Assembly: GCA_030549495.1 (NCBI GenBank)
Contig: JAUIRK010000730.1
Span: forward strand, 118,007-182,006
DNA: 64,000 nt
Direction: 5' to 3'
Source: Nectonema munidae
Taxonomy: Eukaryota > Nematomorpha > Nectonematoida > Nectonematidae
The position numbers and the translations under genes were made by a program. Under the pieces are notes generated by a model that saw nothing but the letters and a program-made list of their open reading frames with translations, was not told the origin of the DNA and made no database searches. Of the stretch, positions 10,936-22,879 are shown in pieces. Position 1 is the stretch's first letter; each line of letters begins with the position of its first letter.

Positions 10936-11988
10936 ATTTCCTGTTTTGGCCCCGCCACAAATTTTTTTCAATTTTCTGTTCCATAAATGTTCCACAAACA
11001 ATTCCATAAATGAATAATTAATCGTCTGCTTATTAATCGTCTGGTTAATAATAAAACAATCTTATAAATGAACAATTTAAAATCACTCATTCGTATTGAA
11101 AATAAAGAGAAATGCATCATTTATCTACAAGAGGTTGGAATCGTGTAATTGAAGCGAAAATGTGCAAATGGACACTCAATGAGGTTAGTTTTTGGAGGAA
11201 AGAAGAATCGTTGGCGTTGTTACAAAATGGGCTGTAGAAAAGAGAAAGGAATACGAACAAATAATAATTGGCTTGCTACTTCATGGCTGTCTTATGAGCA
11301 TATAATACTCTTCATTTATTCATGGGCGTATGAACTGACTTCAATAAAATATTGCCAGAAAACTTGGAATGAATAAAAACACAACGGTTGACTAGAACAA
11401 TTACATGAGAGAAGTATGTCTTTCGAAGCTTCTTAAACACCCTGTTGTCATTATTAGTCCAGTTATGCATGTGGAGATAGATAAAGCATTGTTTGCCAAG
11501 AGGAAAAATCATGTTGGTCGAATTCTTCCATAACAGTGGGTGTTTGGAGATATTTGCATTGAAACCAATAAAGTTTTCATGTTAGCTGTTAAAGATCGCA
11601 CAGAAAGTACTCTAATTTCACTCACCAATAAATACATACGTCCCGGAACTAGAATATTTTCGGATAAATGGCGTGCATATAATACAATTAAGGCTCAACA
11701 TTTTCAAGAAGTATCGATATACCAACTTCTGACAGTAAATCACAGTCAAAATTGATCCTGACAGTAGAGCACATTCCCAACATATTGAACGACTTTGGCG
11801 TTTCGCAAAGGTCAGAAACAAGAGGCAATGTGGAACTAATCGAGAGATGCTAAATGGATAATACAATTCTTAATGATATGACTGCATTTTATCCAAACAC
11901 AGATTAAAAAATTTTCTTGATTTAATAAAATTATGTTATTCAGTACATTTTTTTAGTTACCCTTAGATGGCGGGGCCAAAGTAGGAAA
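10936..11988 (+). mobile_element. Merlin DNA transposon with 21-bp terminal inverted repeats
   Basis: The left end (10936-10956) and the reverse complement of the right end (11968-11988) match at 19 of 21 bases; the core is TTGGCCCCGCCA. The 1,053-bp element holds a broken Merlin/IS1016-like transposase. It interrupts a LINE ORF1. I could not find a clean 8-9-bp target duplication, so the outermost base of the repeats is uncertain. Confidence 0.8.
11068..11860 (+). pseudogene. Merlin (ISXO2-like) transposase, broken
   Basis: Starts at ATG 11068 with LKSLIRIENKEKC and LQEVGIV, is interrupted by TAA at 11146, then reads a zinc-ribbon-like CANGHSMRL...RWRCYKMGC. The catalytic part follows in shifted frames: VEIDKALFAKRKNHVGR near 11471 (first D), WVFGDICIE, DRTES, a stretch with GTRIFSDKWRAYNTI (second D) and HSQHIERLWRFAK (the E). 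All three DDE residues can still be seen, but at least two stops and frameshifts disable the gene. This is the family that links bacterial IS1016 with animal Merlin elements. Confidence 0.8.
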
Positions 11989-12776
11989 GTACCCTATTTC
12001 CAATTCTTCTCAACCGCCGAAAAAGTAACTGTTGTTTCTAAAACAAAAACCATGTCACTACCAACGATATTCCACCTTCATACTCAGCTTTCCCTTTTCC
12101 AAGCATCCATAAAGAAATACTCCTCTACGAAAATAACCGCCATATTAAATCCTTAGGTACACTCGAATCTTTTAAAAAAGGAAAAGAGGGCATATATTCT
12201 TACACCATCTCCTTTCGCCTAAGTAACTCGACAATTGCTAAATTCCTAATTGATAACCCGAAACTTATAGTAGAAAACCTCATTATAACTTCTAAAATAC
12301 TAAAACCCAAAATACATCAATGTGAAAACTGTCTTAAATTTAACCACACGACCATATACTGTAAATCAAATTCTCCACACTGTAGTCAAAGAGACCACTA
12401 TATCGCCTCTTGATAACCCTCTACGACTAAAATGCTCTAACTGCTAACTACAACATTCAGCGGCCTTCCAATCGTATCCCTTTCCACTACAACACATTAT
12501 CAGCTTAAATGAAAGCCAGCAAAACTTAGTCAAAACGTTTGTATAAGGAGGCCACTTTTTTGACGATCTTAAAGCCACTCAAACGTATCAGCGCTATCCT
12601 ACAAAATTACCACTTAATCATCAGCACTGATTACAATTTCCGTCCTCTCCTGTGGCATATAAATACACGTGGCGCTTAACTCCTCTCCTTCCTAGCCTCA
12701 CACAATCTTTGCATAGTCGATACATCCAAAGACCCCACTTTCTTGAAAACTACCAACAACAAAACTTGCGGTAAGC

Positions 12777-14969
12777 CCATGTCAACAGCATCAGCTGTGG
12801 AAAGCTTTGGAAGGTTATATTTGCTGCGGACATCTATATCATCTATAACATGACCGATATTTTCTCAAGTTTCAATCAGTTGTTTTGTGTTGATAAATCC
12901 GTTGTAGTTAATATTTATTTGTTACAAATCTTTTAATTCACTTACATTTTCATTTTTCAGAAAGTTAATATTCTTTAGTAAATATGTCATCAAGTCAAAC
13001 AGACAATGACATCGAAAGTGAGAATGTGGCGGCAGACAAAGATCTTGATAAAATTGTGATGGTAGAAAATGAGCCTGAAAAAGATGTAGCAGCAGAAAAT
13101 GAGCATGGGAAAGAAAAGTGTGGCTGAGCCCTCAAACCTTTGAGCCACAGAGAAACACTCAACTGTAGAGTTTGTGAGAAGCAATCAAAGGCAAAAACTA
13201 CAACATTCACTTAGAAAGATTGCACCCAACAGAAAACAGCAAAGATTTGCTGGGAAAAGAACAATCAAAAATTACAATCACTCACTTTTTCAGTATAAAG
13301 GGAAATAGCTCTTCAAATGTCGCTACTGAATCAGGAGAAACAATTGACCTTTCCGTTGGTGGTGTGAAATGATTAAAGAGACACAACCAAATAAAACTTT
13401 TGGTGATAAATGTCAGATCCATTCCTAAAGACAAAAATATAACTGAATCTTTAAATGTCTCAAATATTCCGCAAGAAAGTGCCTCGTGCTATATGCAAGA
13501 AGGAAATAAATCTTCTTTCGGGCAGGATACAGGAGTTGCGCCAAACTCTCTCGAAGACATTTCTCTAAAAGTGTCTCGCTTAAAATTACAAGTTGAAGAT
13601 TTGGAGAACTTTGTTTCAGAGACAAAAGTTTAAAACACGCCACCTTCATCTAAAGAAACTTCTCTTGGAGATCATACTTTTAAAATGACAAATGCACCTA
13701 ATTCTGAACCTGATGAAGTTGATTACAAACAAAGTTTAAAAGAGTCACTGAGAAAATGCAGAAATGTCAATGATTACATTGAAATATTTTGTTTGCAATA
13801 TAATGAAACAGATGGCATACTAATTTGTGAAGAATGCATTTCGGATCTCGAGAGAGAAACTTTTAATTCTAAAGTTAGTCGCAGTGGCGTCTTTTGGTAT
13901 AATCAGTATAAAAATACTGATTCGAATGTGCCTCTCTCTGTTGTCTTTCGGAATCTTAAAAAGCATATTTTGGATCATCTAATAGGCCCTAAACACATAG
14001 AAGCATCCAAACAGAATCAAGAAAATTATCAAGCAAAAAAATCCACCAACACTGAAATTGATATCGGAATGAGAATCGCAACTACTATCTGTATCAAAAA
14101 GCTAGACCATTTAGTGACTTTGAATCTCTTTTATTCATACAACATTTGAACAACATTCACATAGGAAATATAAACCATTCAAACAACATTGTTAGAAAGT
14201 TTCTCACTTTTGTTGCGGAAATTGTCAGGGAACTCAAGATCGAATTTTTCACGACAAGACTCATTCAAACGGGATTTCGGCAAGCTTTGGCATTTACGGC
14301 AGATTTGGCCACTTTCCGGCTGTCGAAAATTCACGACGACTCTCACATGTGTCCCTGATTCTCCAGACAGACTAATTCAAGTTGTTTACCTCGGACAGCA
14401 TTTTCATTAAACTTTTAATTAAATTTTCATTAAATTTTCATTGGACCCCGAAAAGGAAAAAATTTGGCAGAGCAAAATGAACTGGACGAGCGATGAAGAA
14501 GGTAACGGAAGTCGCAATGAATGGTCCGTTTCTTGTTGAGGCTGACAAGCTGCTTAAGAAAGCCATGAACAGGTACTGGAAAGGAAAACGCTCGCATTTT
14601 GTCAAGAAATCTGATGTTTGAGATTTCTTTAAAAACTCTTTAGTTATAAAAAGACTTAAGAAAGATCGTTCAAAGTTGCCCTTCATAAATCTTTTGAATA
14701 AGTGATGTAGAGAAACCTTTCAAATTTATATATATGTATTGAAATAAAGATTTAAAAGTACATATTTAGTATTCACATATTTTATATAGCTCATGCCGTG
14801 ATATTTGACTTGTGATTGTAATATTTTTATATAAAATGAAGGTAGTTATTTACAAGTGGTCGTTTTCCAATGAAAAACCCTTTTTGTGGAGATGTTGATT
14901 GTTTTGAAAGCTTCTATATTTTTTGCGGAAAGGTCTTCCTCCAAAAAGCTTCGGTCGCGGTAAGGTTTA
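12777..14969 (+). mobile_element. Unclassified insert splitting a LINE endonuclease region
   Basis: LINE endonuclease sequence stops at about 12776 (...TTNNKTCG) and resumes at about 14975 (HASHVDLTIASKN), so roughly 2.2 kb was inserted between. Inside are acidic open frames near 12984 (MSSSQTDNDIESEN), 13400-13633 and 13685-14149, plus a later frame near 14500 (NGPFLVEADKLLKKAMNRYW). This suggests a degraded DNA transposon with its own protein. I could not establish terminal inverted repeats or a target duplication, so the borders are approximate and the class unknown. Confidence 0.45.
13685..14149 (+). pseudogene. Unknown transposon-like protein, possible zinc-binding
   Basis: A 154-residue frame that I do not recognise. 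It begins with an acidic head (NSEPDEVDYKQSLKESL), then DYIEIFCLQYN, a C-x2-C pair (ILICEECISDL), and a later histidine-rich stretch (NLKKHILDHLIGPKHIEAS). Spaced C-x2-C and H residues could bind zinc, as in the N-terminal fingers of some DNA transposases. Upstream frames (12984-13130, 13400-13633) have similar acidic and polar composition and may be earlier parts of the same broken gene. It sits within the insert that splits the LINE, so a transposon origin is more likely than a host gene. Confidence 0.4.
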
Positions 14970-15581
14970 AAAAAATATATCATGCCTCCCATGTTGACCT
15001 GACCATAGCTTCAAAAAACACCTTAAAAGTCATTACAAATTGGCACACCCTATGCATCTGACCATATTTTTTTATAACTTTTCAAGTTAATATAAAATAC
15101 TTCACTAGATTATCCTACCAAAATCAGCATAATATCCAGCGGAGTACCTTGCTAAATCAATTAAGTTCACAACTTCCCTCAACTATTCCACAGATAAATT
15201 CTCCTAGTGATCTTGATTCTGCAGCCCTTGCACTCAACAACACAATCAAACTATCCATCACACTATCACCCCAGTCAAACCATATTTACGCAGAAGATAC
15301 ACATACTTCTGGACTCCCTTTCTCACTTAATATAAAAAATCCCTAAAACATTCTTTCAAAACACTTCGTAAAAACCATAACCCTAACATCGAACATTACT
15401 TCAATATGAAAAAAAGATATGTCAGAAATAAATTCTGCAAAAAATGAATCTTGGAAAAAATTCTGCACCTCCTCCCTTAAAAATACATCGAACGTGATTA
15501 AGTCCGTCCGGAAATATCGAAAAGCCTTTTCTCAACTCAATCCAATTCTACGACACACTATTTCCAACGGCCCATTAATCA
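14970..15581 (+). pseudogene. Decayed LINE ORF2: endonuclease end and linker to RT
   Basis: HASHVDLTIASKNTL and ITNWHTLC match the last part of LINE endonucleases. The frame from 15149 (SPSDLDSAALALNNTIK) and from 15419 (NSAKNESWKKFC) matches the linker between endonuclease and RT, where a conserved RNESW..F motif is usual. The C-rich, A-rich strand bias equals that of 10660-12776. Stops interrupt it. It ends at the 10-bp duplication bordering the MULE. Confidence 0.6.
15572..15581 (+). repeat. Target-site duplication, left copy (CCATTAATCA)
   Basis: The ten bases CCATTAATCA occur immediately left of the MULE and again at 17417-17426 immediately right of it, without mismatch. Nine to eleven bp is the usual duplication for MULEs. 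Removing the element and one copy rejoins the LINE reading frame across the site. Confidence 0.85.
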
Positions 15582-17416
15582 GTGTTCGGAAAATTCGCCG
15601 CAAAGAAGTTTGCCGTAGTAAAACTCGCCTCAGGAATTTTCGCCTAATAGGAAAAATCGCCTCAAGACAACTTTGCCGTAAAACAAGTATTTGGGGTAAA
15701 AACAGTTTAGTTTATGAGGTACCATTTTATCTCTTTCAAACAACCAAATTTGACCAAGTAATTATTTTTTTTTTATTTTTTTTTTATCTATATTTTTATT
15801 TTATCTATATTTTTATTTTATCTTATTTTTTATTTTATCTTTTTTTTTCGACTTTAGTTTTTTGTAGGCAGCCAACCCAAGACAATGGTTTATCAAATGG
15901 AAACTAGTAGAGGAGGACTGAAATTAGTTGAGGATCATAACAATATTTACCGAATAGATCGAAAATAGGGTGAGAAAATATATTGGAATTGTGAAGCAAG
16001 AGTGCATACCAAGTTGAAAGATGATTGTGTATCTAAAATGAATCAATAGCCACCAATTCACAAACCTCTGCACGGTCCTTAATTGCAGAGGTTGCATCTA
16101 GTTTAGATTAAAATGCATTGGCGTTGCTGCCCACTAAAGCACATTTGTCGCGCAGTATTAGAGGCTGGAGGCAAAAGGAAAATCAATCTCCTCCAATCCC
16201 AACCGGAAGAATTGGGTATATTATACCAGAAGATTATACGAGTTTTTAATTATTTACTCAGAGGATTATACGATAGTGGGGAAGATTGTTCAGACAGAAT
16301 TTTAGTTTTTGGCCCAAAAGCTGGGCTTTCCTACCTTGAGAAAAACAAGGACTGGGCGTGTAACGGCACGTTTAAATACAGCCCAGAGATATATTACCAA
16401 TTGTTCACATTACATATTGTTATAAAGAATATTAGTAAACCACGTATTTTTGTCTTGCTACCTGACAAATCTTAAGTAACTTAGAGCAGATTTTTCAGTG
16501 CCTTGAAGGATCTACGCCCATCATTTCAACCCGAAACCTTGATGGTCGATTTTGAAAAAGCAAGTATTAACGCCTTTTCTGCTGTATTTCTAACAACAAA
16601 AGTCTTCTAAGTCAAACCGACGTAGAATTCAACAACAAAATCAAATATTTCACCGCATTAGCTTTCCTTCCTGTGCAAAATGTTATTGGTGATTTATCGA
16701 GTTATCAGATGATCACGATTTGCCCCAAGAATTAGTATCTTATTTTGAAACGCACTATATTAGAGGAGAGCGAAGACGAAGAGTGGCGCCTACTTTTCCT
16801 ATTGCATTATGGAATGTTTTCGAACGAGTTGAGCATAACGAACAACAGCATAGAAGGCTCAATGATGCAAAGCTCAATGACAAATATGCACCAAATCTGT
16901 GGAAACTTATTTTGTATCTAAAAAAGAAAAAGATTTTAGCAAGAAAAAGTGTGACTTAGACAGAGGAAACGCAGAAGGAATGAAAGAGGTTATATACTGA
17001 TATCAACACAAACTCCAACGACAAATAATTTGCTATAATTCTGCACAGAAAAGAGACTATTTGAGTAGTATTGCATGGAATCTGCAAATTATTACATTTT
17101 TTTTGTTTTATTTCATGTATGTTCTTAAATAACGAATCTTTTTTTAAAAAAAATTTTTAATAAAGTATTTTATAAATGGTCTACGTATTTTCATTGGATC
17201 ATAATAAAAAAATAATTACTCCATTTCCTTATTGGTTGTTTACTTATCAGAAACTTCAAAAGCCAAGCTTGGTTGTTTGGAAGAGATAAAATGGTAATTC
17301 AGAAACCAAACTATTTTTATCACAAACACTTGTTCTATGACAAAATTGTCTTACGGCGATTTTTCCTATTAGGCGAGTTTTCCTACGGCAAATTTGTTTA
17401 CGGCGAATTCTCGAAA
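15582..17416 (+). mobile_element. MULE with terminal inverted repeats of about 165 bp
   Basis: The outer ~165 bp at each end are inverted copies of each other with scattered mismatches and a small gap: ATTCGCCG, TTGCCGTA, AAACTCGCCT, AATAGGAAAAATCGCC, ACCATTTTATCTCTT and CAAACAACCAA all recur in order. The element is 1,835 bp with a perfect 10-bp target duplication. Such long repeats are characteristic of MULE elements. It carries a broken FLYWCH-MULE transposase and interrupts a LINE. Confidence 0.9.
15880..16960 (+). pseudogene. FLYWCH-MULE transposase, broken
   Basis: Reads in order across several frames: METSRGGLKLVEDHNNIYR...IYWNCEARVHTKL (FLYWCH finger, about 15893-16010); DRILVFGPKAGLSYLEKNKDW and GTFKYSPEIYYQLFTLH (16113-16475); ALKDLRPSFQPETLMVDFEKASINAF (second catalytic region, about 16500-16575); and RRRVAPTFPIALWNVFERV plus a late NLWKLI (16720-16959). 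In the family the first catalytic aspartate lies in FCDGTF; here it reads ACNGTF, so that aspartate is asparagine. With the stops and shifts, this copy is dead. Confidence 0.8.
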
Positions 17417-17600
17417 CCATTAATCAACCATCTTTTCTTTCAACCCTCTTCTCTCAGGATTCCCATACATTCCTAAATAATCTCTAAGCCTTGATCTTAT
17501 AACTACAAAACATCATAAAATCCTTCCCTTTATATTCACAAAATCTCTTACAATTATATAACAGTTGCCTAAAATTCTCCTTTTTCTCATCTATCAGAAT
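17417..17600 (+). pseudogene. LINE fragment resuming after the MULE
   Basis: Starts with the second copy of the 10-bp duplication and continues the C-rich LINE strand (NHLFFQPSSLRIPIHS) in the frame left at 15581. It fades out by about 17600. Confidence 0.45.
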
Positions 17601-17929
17601 TTATGTATTAAATAATTAAAAGAAAAATATTCTTGCGACGTTGGCAGCAATTGAAAAAAAGAGTTTTATGAAAATAGTATTTAAAAAAAGTTGTTGTTTG
17701 ACACAGCTTATAAAACACTGAGGTTTTGACAGCTGGCATGGGGCTTAAAATCTTGAGACCACATAGATGAAAGGTTGAAAGATTGTAGTTTCCTGACATA
17801 TAAAAAAAACAAAAAAATTTTTTATATTTTATATAGGGAGGAAAATATTCAGAAAAGCTAATACACCAAAATATTAATTAGATACTAAACAGTAGAAATT
17901 CAATTTTCTTAATATATTCAGTAAGGTAA

Positions 17930-19660
17930 GTGAATGAGTTGAGGCTTTTTGTAAACTTCTTTTTGAGAGTTTATCCTTTGCCATATCTTCTGATACATTT
18001 AATTATGAAAGTGTTTCTTTTAGCGCTCTACTTTTCAGATTTAAAAAGTAAATGGTCAGCATCTTCCACTGCATCACAACCTAATCTACATGATGAATCA
18101 TTCGCTTTAACTTTCAGACAAAGAAAATTTTTGCAAGAAAAATTACCGACTGACCATCTAATAACCTTGGTGGCAGGGCTAAGAAATTCATTTTTCAATA
18201 AAAAAGTTTTAAACTATTCATACAAGGTTCGTATTCAAAAATCCTTAGATTAAGGTTTTGAACACGTCTATGTCACCCTTTTACTAATTCATCATTAAGT
18301 GACTTTTTTGCCAATTGTAAGGGACATCATGAACTGTAGAAGACAAACCCAAGGCTATTTTTGTTAGACAGTCTACATATTCGTTTCCGCTAATGCCAGT
18401 ATGACTTGGACACCATATTATTCTAACTTCGAAAAACTTGCTTAGCTTGTAATATATGAAAAGTATAGTTGAGACAAAATATGTTCTATCATTTTTGAGT
18501 TTTATTGCTTGGATCAATGATAAACAATCAGAAAAGAAGAATATTAAAGAAAACCGTGTAAAAGAAAACCTATTAGCGTAGAAGTATTTAATAGCAGCAA
18601 AAAACGCAGCACATTCAGTATAAAACGATGAAACTGTTCGACCCAGATTATAGGAAAACTTGAAAAAATATAAGCATTAGAAGGCAAGAAACCGCGAAAG
18701 TGTAGGAACCGACTGAAATTGTTTTATCATATGAACCAGCAGAGAAGACAAAAATTCCCTTAGACAAACAAGATATTTTGCCAGAAATTGTAAGCTTGCT
18801 TTTTTGAAAGAGTAGATGTTGTTTTTATAGAAAGATTGATGATTTCTAAATCAAATATTTTTGGTTGTTTAACAAGAGTTTGATTAGGGTAAAAGAAAAT
18901 ACCAAAGTGCTTAAAGTATACCTTTTGAAGGAAAGCATAATTTGAGAGATGCCTTTAAGGAGAAAAATTTAGACCAAAAGATGTGTAAGAAGAGCAATGT
19001 GAAATGAATGACTTTTTTTGAAAGAAGAATTTTTTCCAAGAGTAAGTCAGGTGGAAGTGTTAAGAAGAAAATAGGGAGTAATGCATTTGGTGTCAAAATC
19101 TTCAACGTAAAGCTTTTCTCATCACAGCGTTGTAAAGGGTTGCGAATTTAGCTTTATATTTCTTGTATGAAAGTAGGGGACACCATGAAGTGATAAAAAA
19201 ATATGAATTTAACTTTGGAAAAGTTGGCCAAGCATTTTGTGATTGTTAAATCGAAGTAACGACTCTAATTTAAATTTGATGTAAAAAAATACTCATAGGT
19301 AAGTAGTTGAGGGCTAAAAGGATTGGTTATTGAAAAACAAATCCGGGCAGAATTTTTTATTTTTAGAAAAATTAACTAGGATACATTTTTTGAGTTAAAT
19401 CTTAAATTTAAATTATTACAAATGAGAAGTATTCTTTCTAGACTTATGGTGAGTTTAACTAGGTTTTGTATTGGATCTGATCCCTTCACTGCTATAATCA
19501 TATCGTCCGAGAAACCCTGATAAAAACACTCCGAAAAATTGTATGTTTCTAAAACTGGATTGATTTTAAAATGATAAGCAGAATATCAGATATACAAGAT
19601 CCCTGTGGAGATGAATCCACGAAATTTATTAAATACTGAGGAAAATTTATCTTTTTCATA
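17930..19660 (-). pseudogene. Decayed LINE (minus): RT core, RNase H and zinc C-terminus
   Basis: Read on the minus strand from 19660 downward. The RT catalytic box appears as FSDDMIIAV (FSDD at 19502-19513), then a helical region (18911-19105), then an RNase H domain with TECAAFFAAIKYF, FFSDCLSLIQAI and, in the open frame 18284-18517, VRIIWCPSHTGISGNEYVD. The C-terminal part at about 18040-18200 reads RWSVGNFSCKNF and CRLGCDAVEDADHLLFK, a zinc-like end domain of RNase H-bearing LINEs. The LINE at 62660-63770 has the same order and similar words, so the two are relatives. Stops and shifts make it inactive. Confidence 0.75.
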
Positions 19661-19842
19661 TTTCTCATTATACATGACCCACAGGCAGAATTGAAAGCAC
19701 ACTAAAAATCTATGAAGAAAGTAGTTAAGGACGATTTGTGCTTGAAACATTCATAAATTAAGGAGGTCAGACGTTCAAGAGCAATTTCAAATGATCTCAA
19801 TGAGCAAAGGAATTGGAATATCAACTTGACCTTATTTCCCCC

Positions 19843-20356
<514 letters not shown>

Positions 20357-20399
20357 TTAGATCTAGGAATAAAATAATTTAATTTTGTTCTTGTATTAT

Positions 20400-21110
20400 G
20401 ATTGTGTAACTCATAATTAAACCTTAACATATTTGCAAAATTTATCGGAAACAAACCATGAATAATGTCATAATAAAAATTCAGAAATTTAATGTACTTC
20501 TCAATATCTTCTTTTGAATAATCAATATTTTATCAAGAATCGCATCTCCCTAGTTACCAAAGAAATAATTTTTACTGATAAACTAATCAGTTATATGCGA
20601 TAGTTTTCACTTTTACTAGAAGATAGTCCCAACTTTTAAATTTTGATAACAAGTAGCTCACTTTATTACACACCGAATCAACTTGGGCTTTCCAAAGAAG
20701 TTTATTCAATAATAGCATCTAAATAAATCTTGGTAAGCAATTTGAGATCATAATTATCAATCCTGACATTAAAGGAATACGTTTCTATTTTAAGGAAATA
20801 GCATTAATTTTGGTTTGTTGTAATTTAAGAATAGCTGGTATTCAAGAAGGTTTTGCTTATTATTGAGAATTTATTATTTGTGTCTTCACAATTCAAAGGA
20901 TTTTTTACTTTAAATATAAGTACAATGTCATCTGCAAAAGCTATGTCTTTTTATTCTTGTTTAAATTATCGTGTATATCATATATGTATATGATAAATAG
21001 TAGAAGTCTTAATAAAGACCCTCGAGCTACTCCTGCAGATGTACAATCATAGATATTATATAAACTACCATTTACAAATATTGAAAATTCATATATTTCA
21101 TAAAAGATTT
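20400..21110 (-). pseudogene. Second decayed LINE RT fragment (minus)
   Basis: On the minus strand, near 21060-20990 a degenerate form of the GVPQGSxLGPLLF motif can be read (AGVARGSLLRLLLFIIYIYDI). It is followed in another frame by DIAFADDIVLIFKVK, with FADD at 20927-20938, and later by FNVRIDNYDLKLLTKIYLD (YLG-like region). Because another RT catalytic box occurs at 19502, this is a separate element and not the 5' part of the 17.9-19.7 kb LINE. Confidence 0.65.
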
Positions 21111-22522
21111 AATAAATCTTATAAATATTAACGGGTATGGATCTTAAAAACCCCGTTTTGGAAGGTATTGTATCTAAGGGAAGAATAATCATAACTCCTT
21201 ATGGTTAAAACGTTATAACTTAGATAAATAATTTTTTCTAAATTTTTTATTTGTTTTTTCTATTCTCGTTTAGTTCAAATTTTTACCGCTGCTTTGGCTT
21301 TAACATGTATCATTTAAAATTTTTTAAGGTTTTTATTCAATATTTAAATATATTCTCCAATTTCTTTTCCTTCTTATACATTATTTATAAAAAAATATTA
21401 AAATACTCATAATTAATTGATACGAATTTGTTAATTATCATTATTATAAATAATTTTTCTGCATAATAAAATAGTAGTCTAATATTCTACGTGAAAAATG
21501 TATAAAATAATTGTTCATATTAATGAACATTAACAGTGGGGTTGAGAAAGTTGAGTTGGTCCTCCAGTGGTGTAGTTAGTATCACGTTCATGATTTTTTT
21601 TATATCGCAACAATTTAAAGGTTTTTTTTGAGAGAAGGAAGGGGAGGGCAGAAATTTTCTCAGAGGTGCCCGTCCTTCTTGCTACGGCAAAAATAAAGAT
21701 ATCATATTTTAGTATATTCATACATTCAACGTAATATTTAATGATTTTTATAAGTTTCAAAATTTTGAGGCATACTCGCTCCCACTACCAAACCATAAAA
21801 AATCTTTAAAATTTTTTTTCATTAAAGTCTTAAAAGTATTGTTGTCCAATCGCTCCTTATATAATATTATTTGAAGGTGCGAAATCAATTAACGGGTATG
21901 GATCAGTTGCGTGTCGAGGAATTTAATTAATTGAACCCAAAAATGTTTTAAATCACAATATAAAAATTTTTGCCATTCTGAATACGCTACTGGTATGGCT
22001 TATTTAACCCAATTAGGCACTCATAAAATAGAATTCACCCTGGTTAAGTTATATAAAAATTCATTCAAAAAGAAAAGCAGAAGATTATTTTCGAAAATCA
22101 ATGTCTCAAAGAGTTAAGGTGTATAAATCATATAGGCATTTTATCCATGAAAGTGCTTCTCGTGAATACTTTGCATAAATAAAGCAAATAATAAATAATT
22201 TAACGTACAATACAATAAAATAAAATAATTAAAATGAAATTTGTATAATTTAGAGATTCTACCAATGATCAAAAGAAAAACAAAATAAGGCCCTACACAC
22301 AATTTTAAGAATCTGGAAACAAAATTATAAATAAAAAAGAAACTCAACTAAATCGATAAAATAATATTCAAAACATTTAAATACTTAAATATACTAAAAT
22401 GGGAAAAAACCCCATAATTAATTTAAACCAATGGGAAAGGGCTATTTTAAACCAATCAATTGTCTCACTTTGTGATTAAACATTCAAACAGAAATTATTA
22501 AATTTTTTAAAAATAATATAGA
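21111..22522. other. No gene recognised
   Basis: AT-rich sequence. The motif TTAACGGGTATGGATC occurs near 21130 and again near 21890, a short dispersed repeat. Open frames in this stretch look random in composition. Confidence 0.4.
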
Positions 22523-22879
22523 CTAGAAACTTCTCTAAACCTAAAAATGACCGGTTTGTAGAGGTGGCTGGTTTAATGAAAGCACTGTTGATAATAAGAT
22601 CATCCATCTAAACATATTTTTGTTATGTTTTATATAAGTTATAAAATAAATAAACCCAATGTTATATCTATGTTTCTTCATAATTAATTACAACATTAAA
22701 AGAAATGAATTTTTTATTGGACAATAAAAATGAAAAATCTAACGTTTTAAAAACCTTTCCATTGTTGTTTGTTTTTGTTTAACTCGCTTTTTAATTATTA
22801 GTTCTTCAATATATGTAATAATTGACAAGGTTTTCGGTAAAATGCACTTGATTGTAGTTGTTTCATAAATTTTTTTAAA

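Larger units (their letters stand above)
10660..12776 (+). pseudogene. Decayed LINE: ORF1 and start of endonuclease, split by Merlin
   Basis: Two segments, 10660-10935 and 11989-12776, flank the Merlin insertion. Before it, the frame reads IQIIPEEPIKSSTE and IKTPEAQTKNF. After it come ESFKKGKEGIYSYTISFRLS, then zinc knuckles CENCLKFNHTTIYC and C..RDH, comparable with ORF1 at 931-1268. From about 12600 an endonuclease block reads STDYNFRPLLWHINTRGA and FLASHNLCIVDTS, the region around the GDFN motif. Several stops and shifts are present. The same LINE appears to continue at 14970-15581 and again at 17417. Confidence 0.6.
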
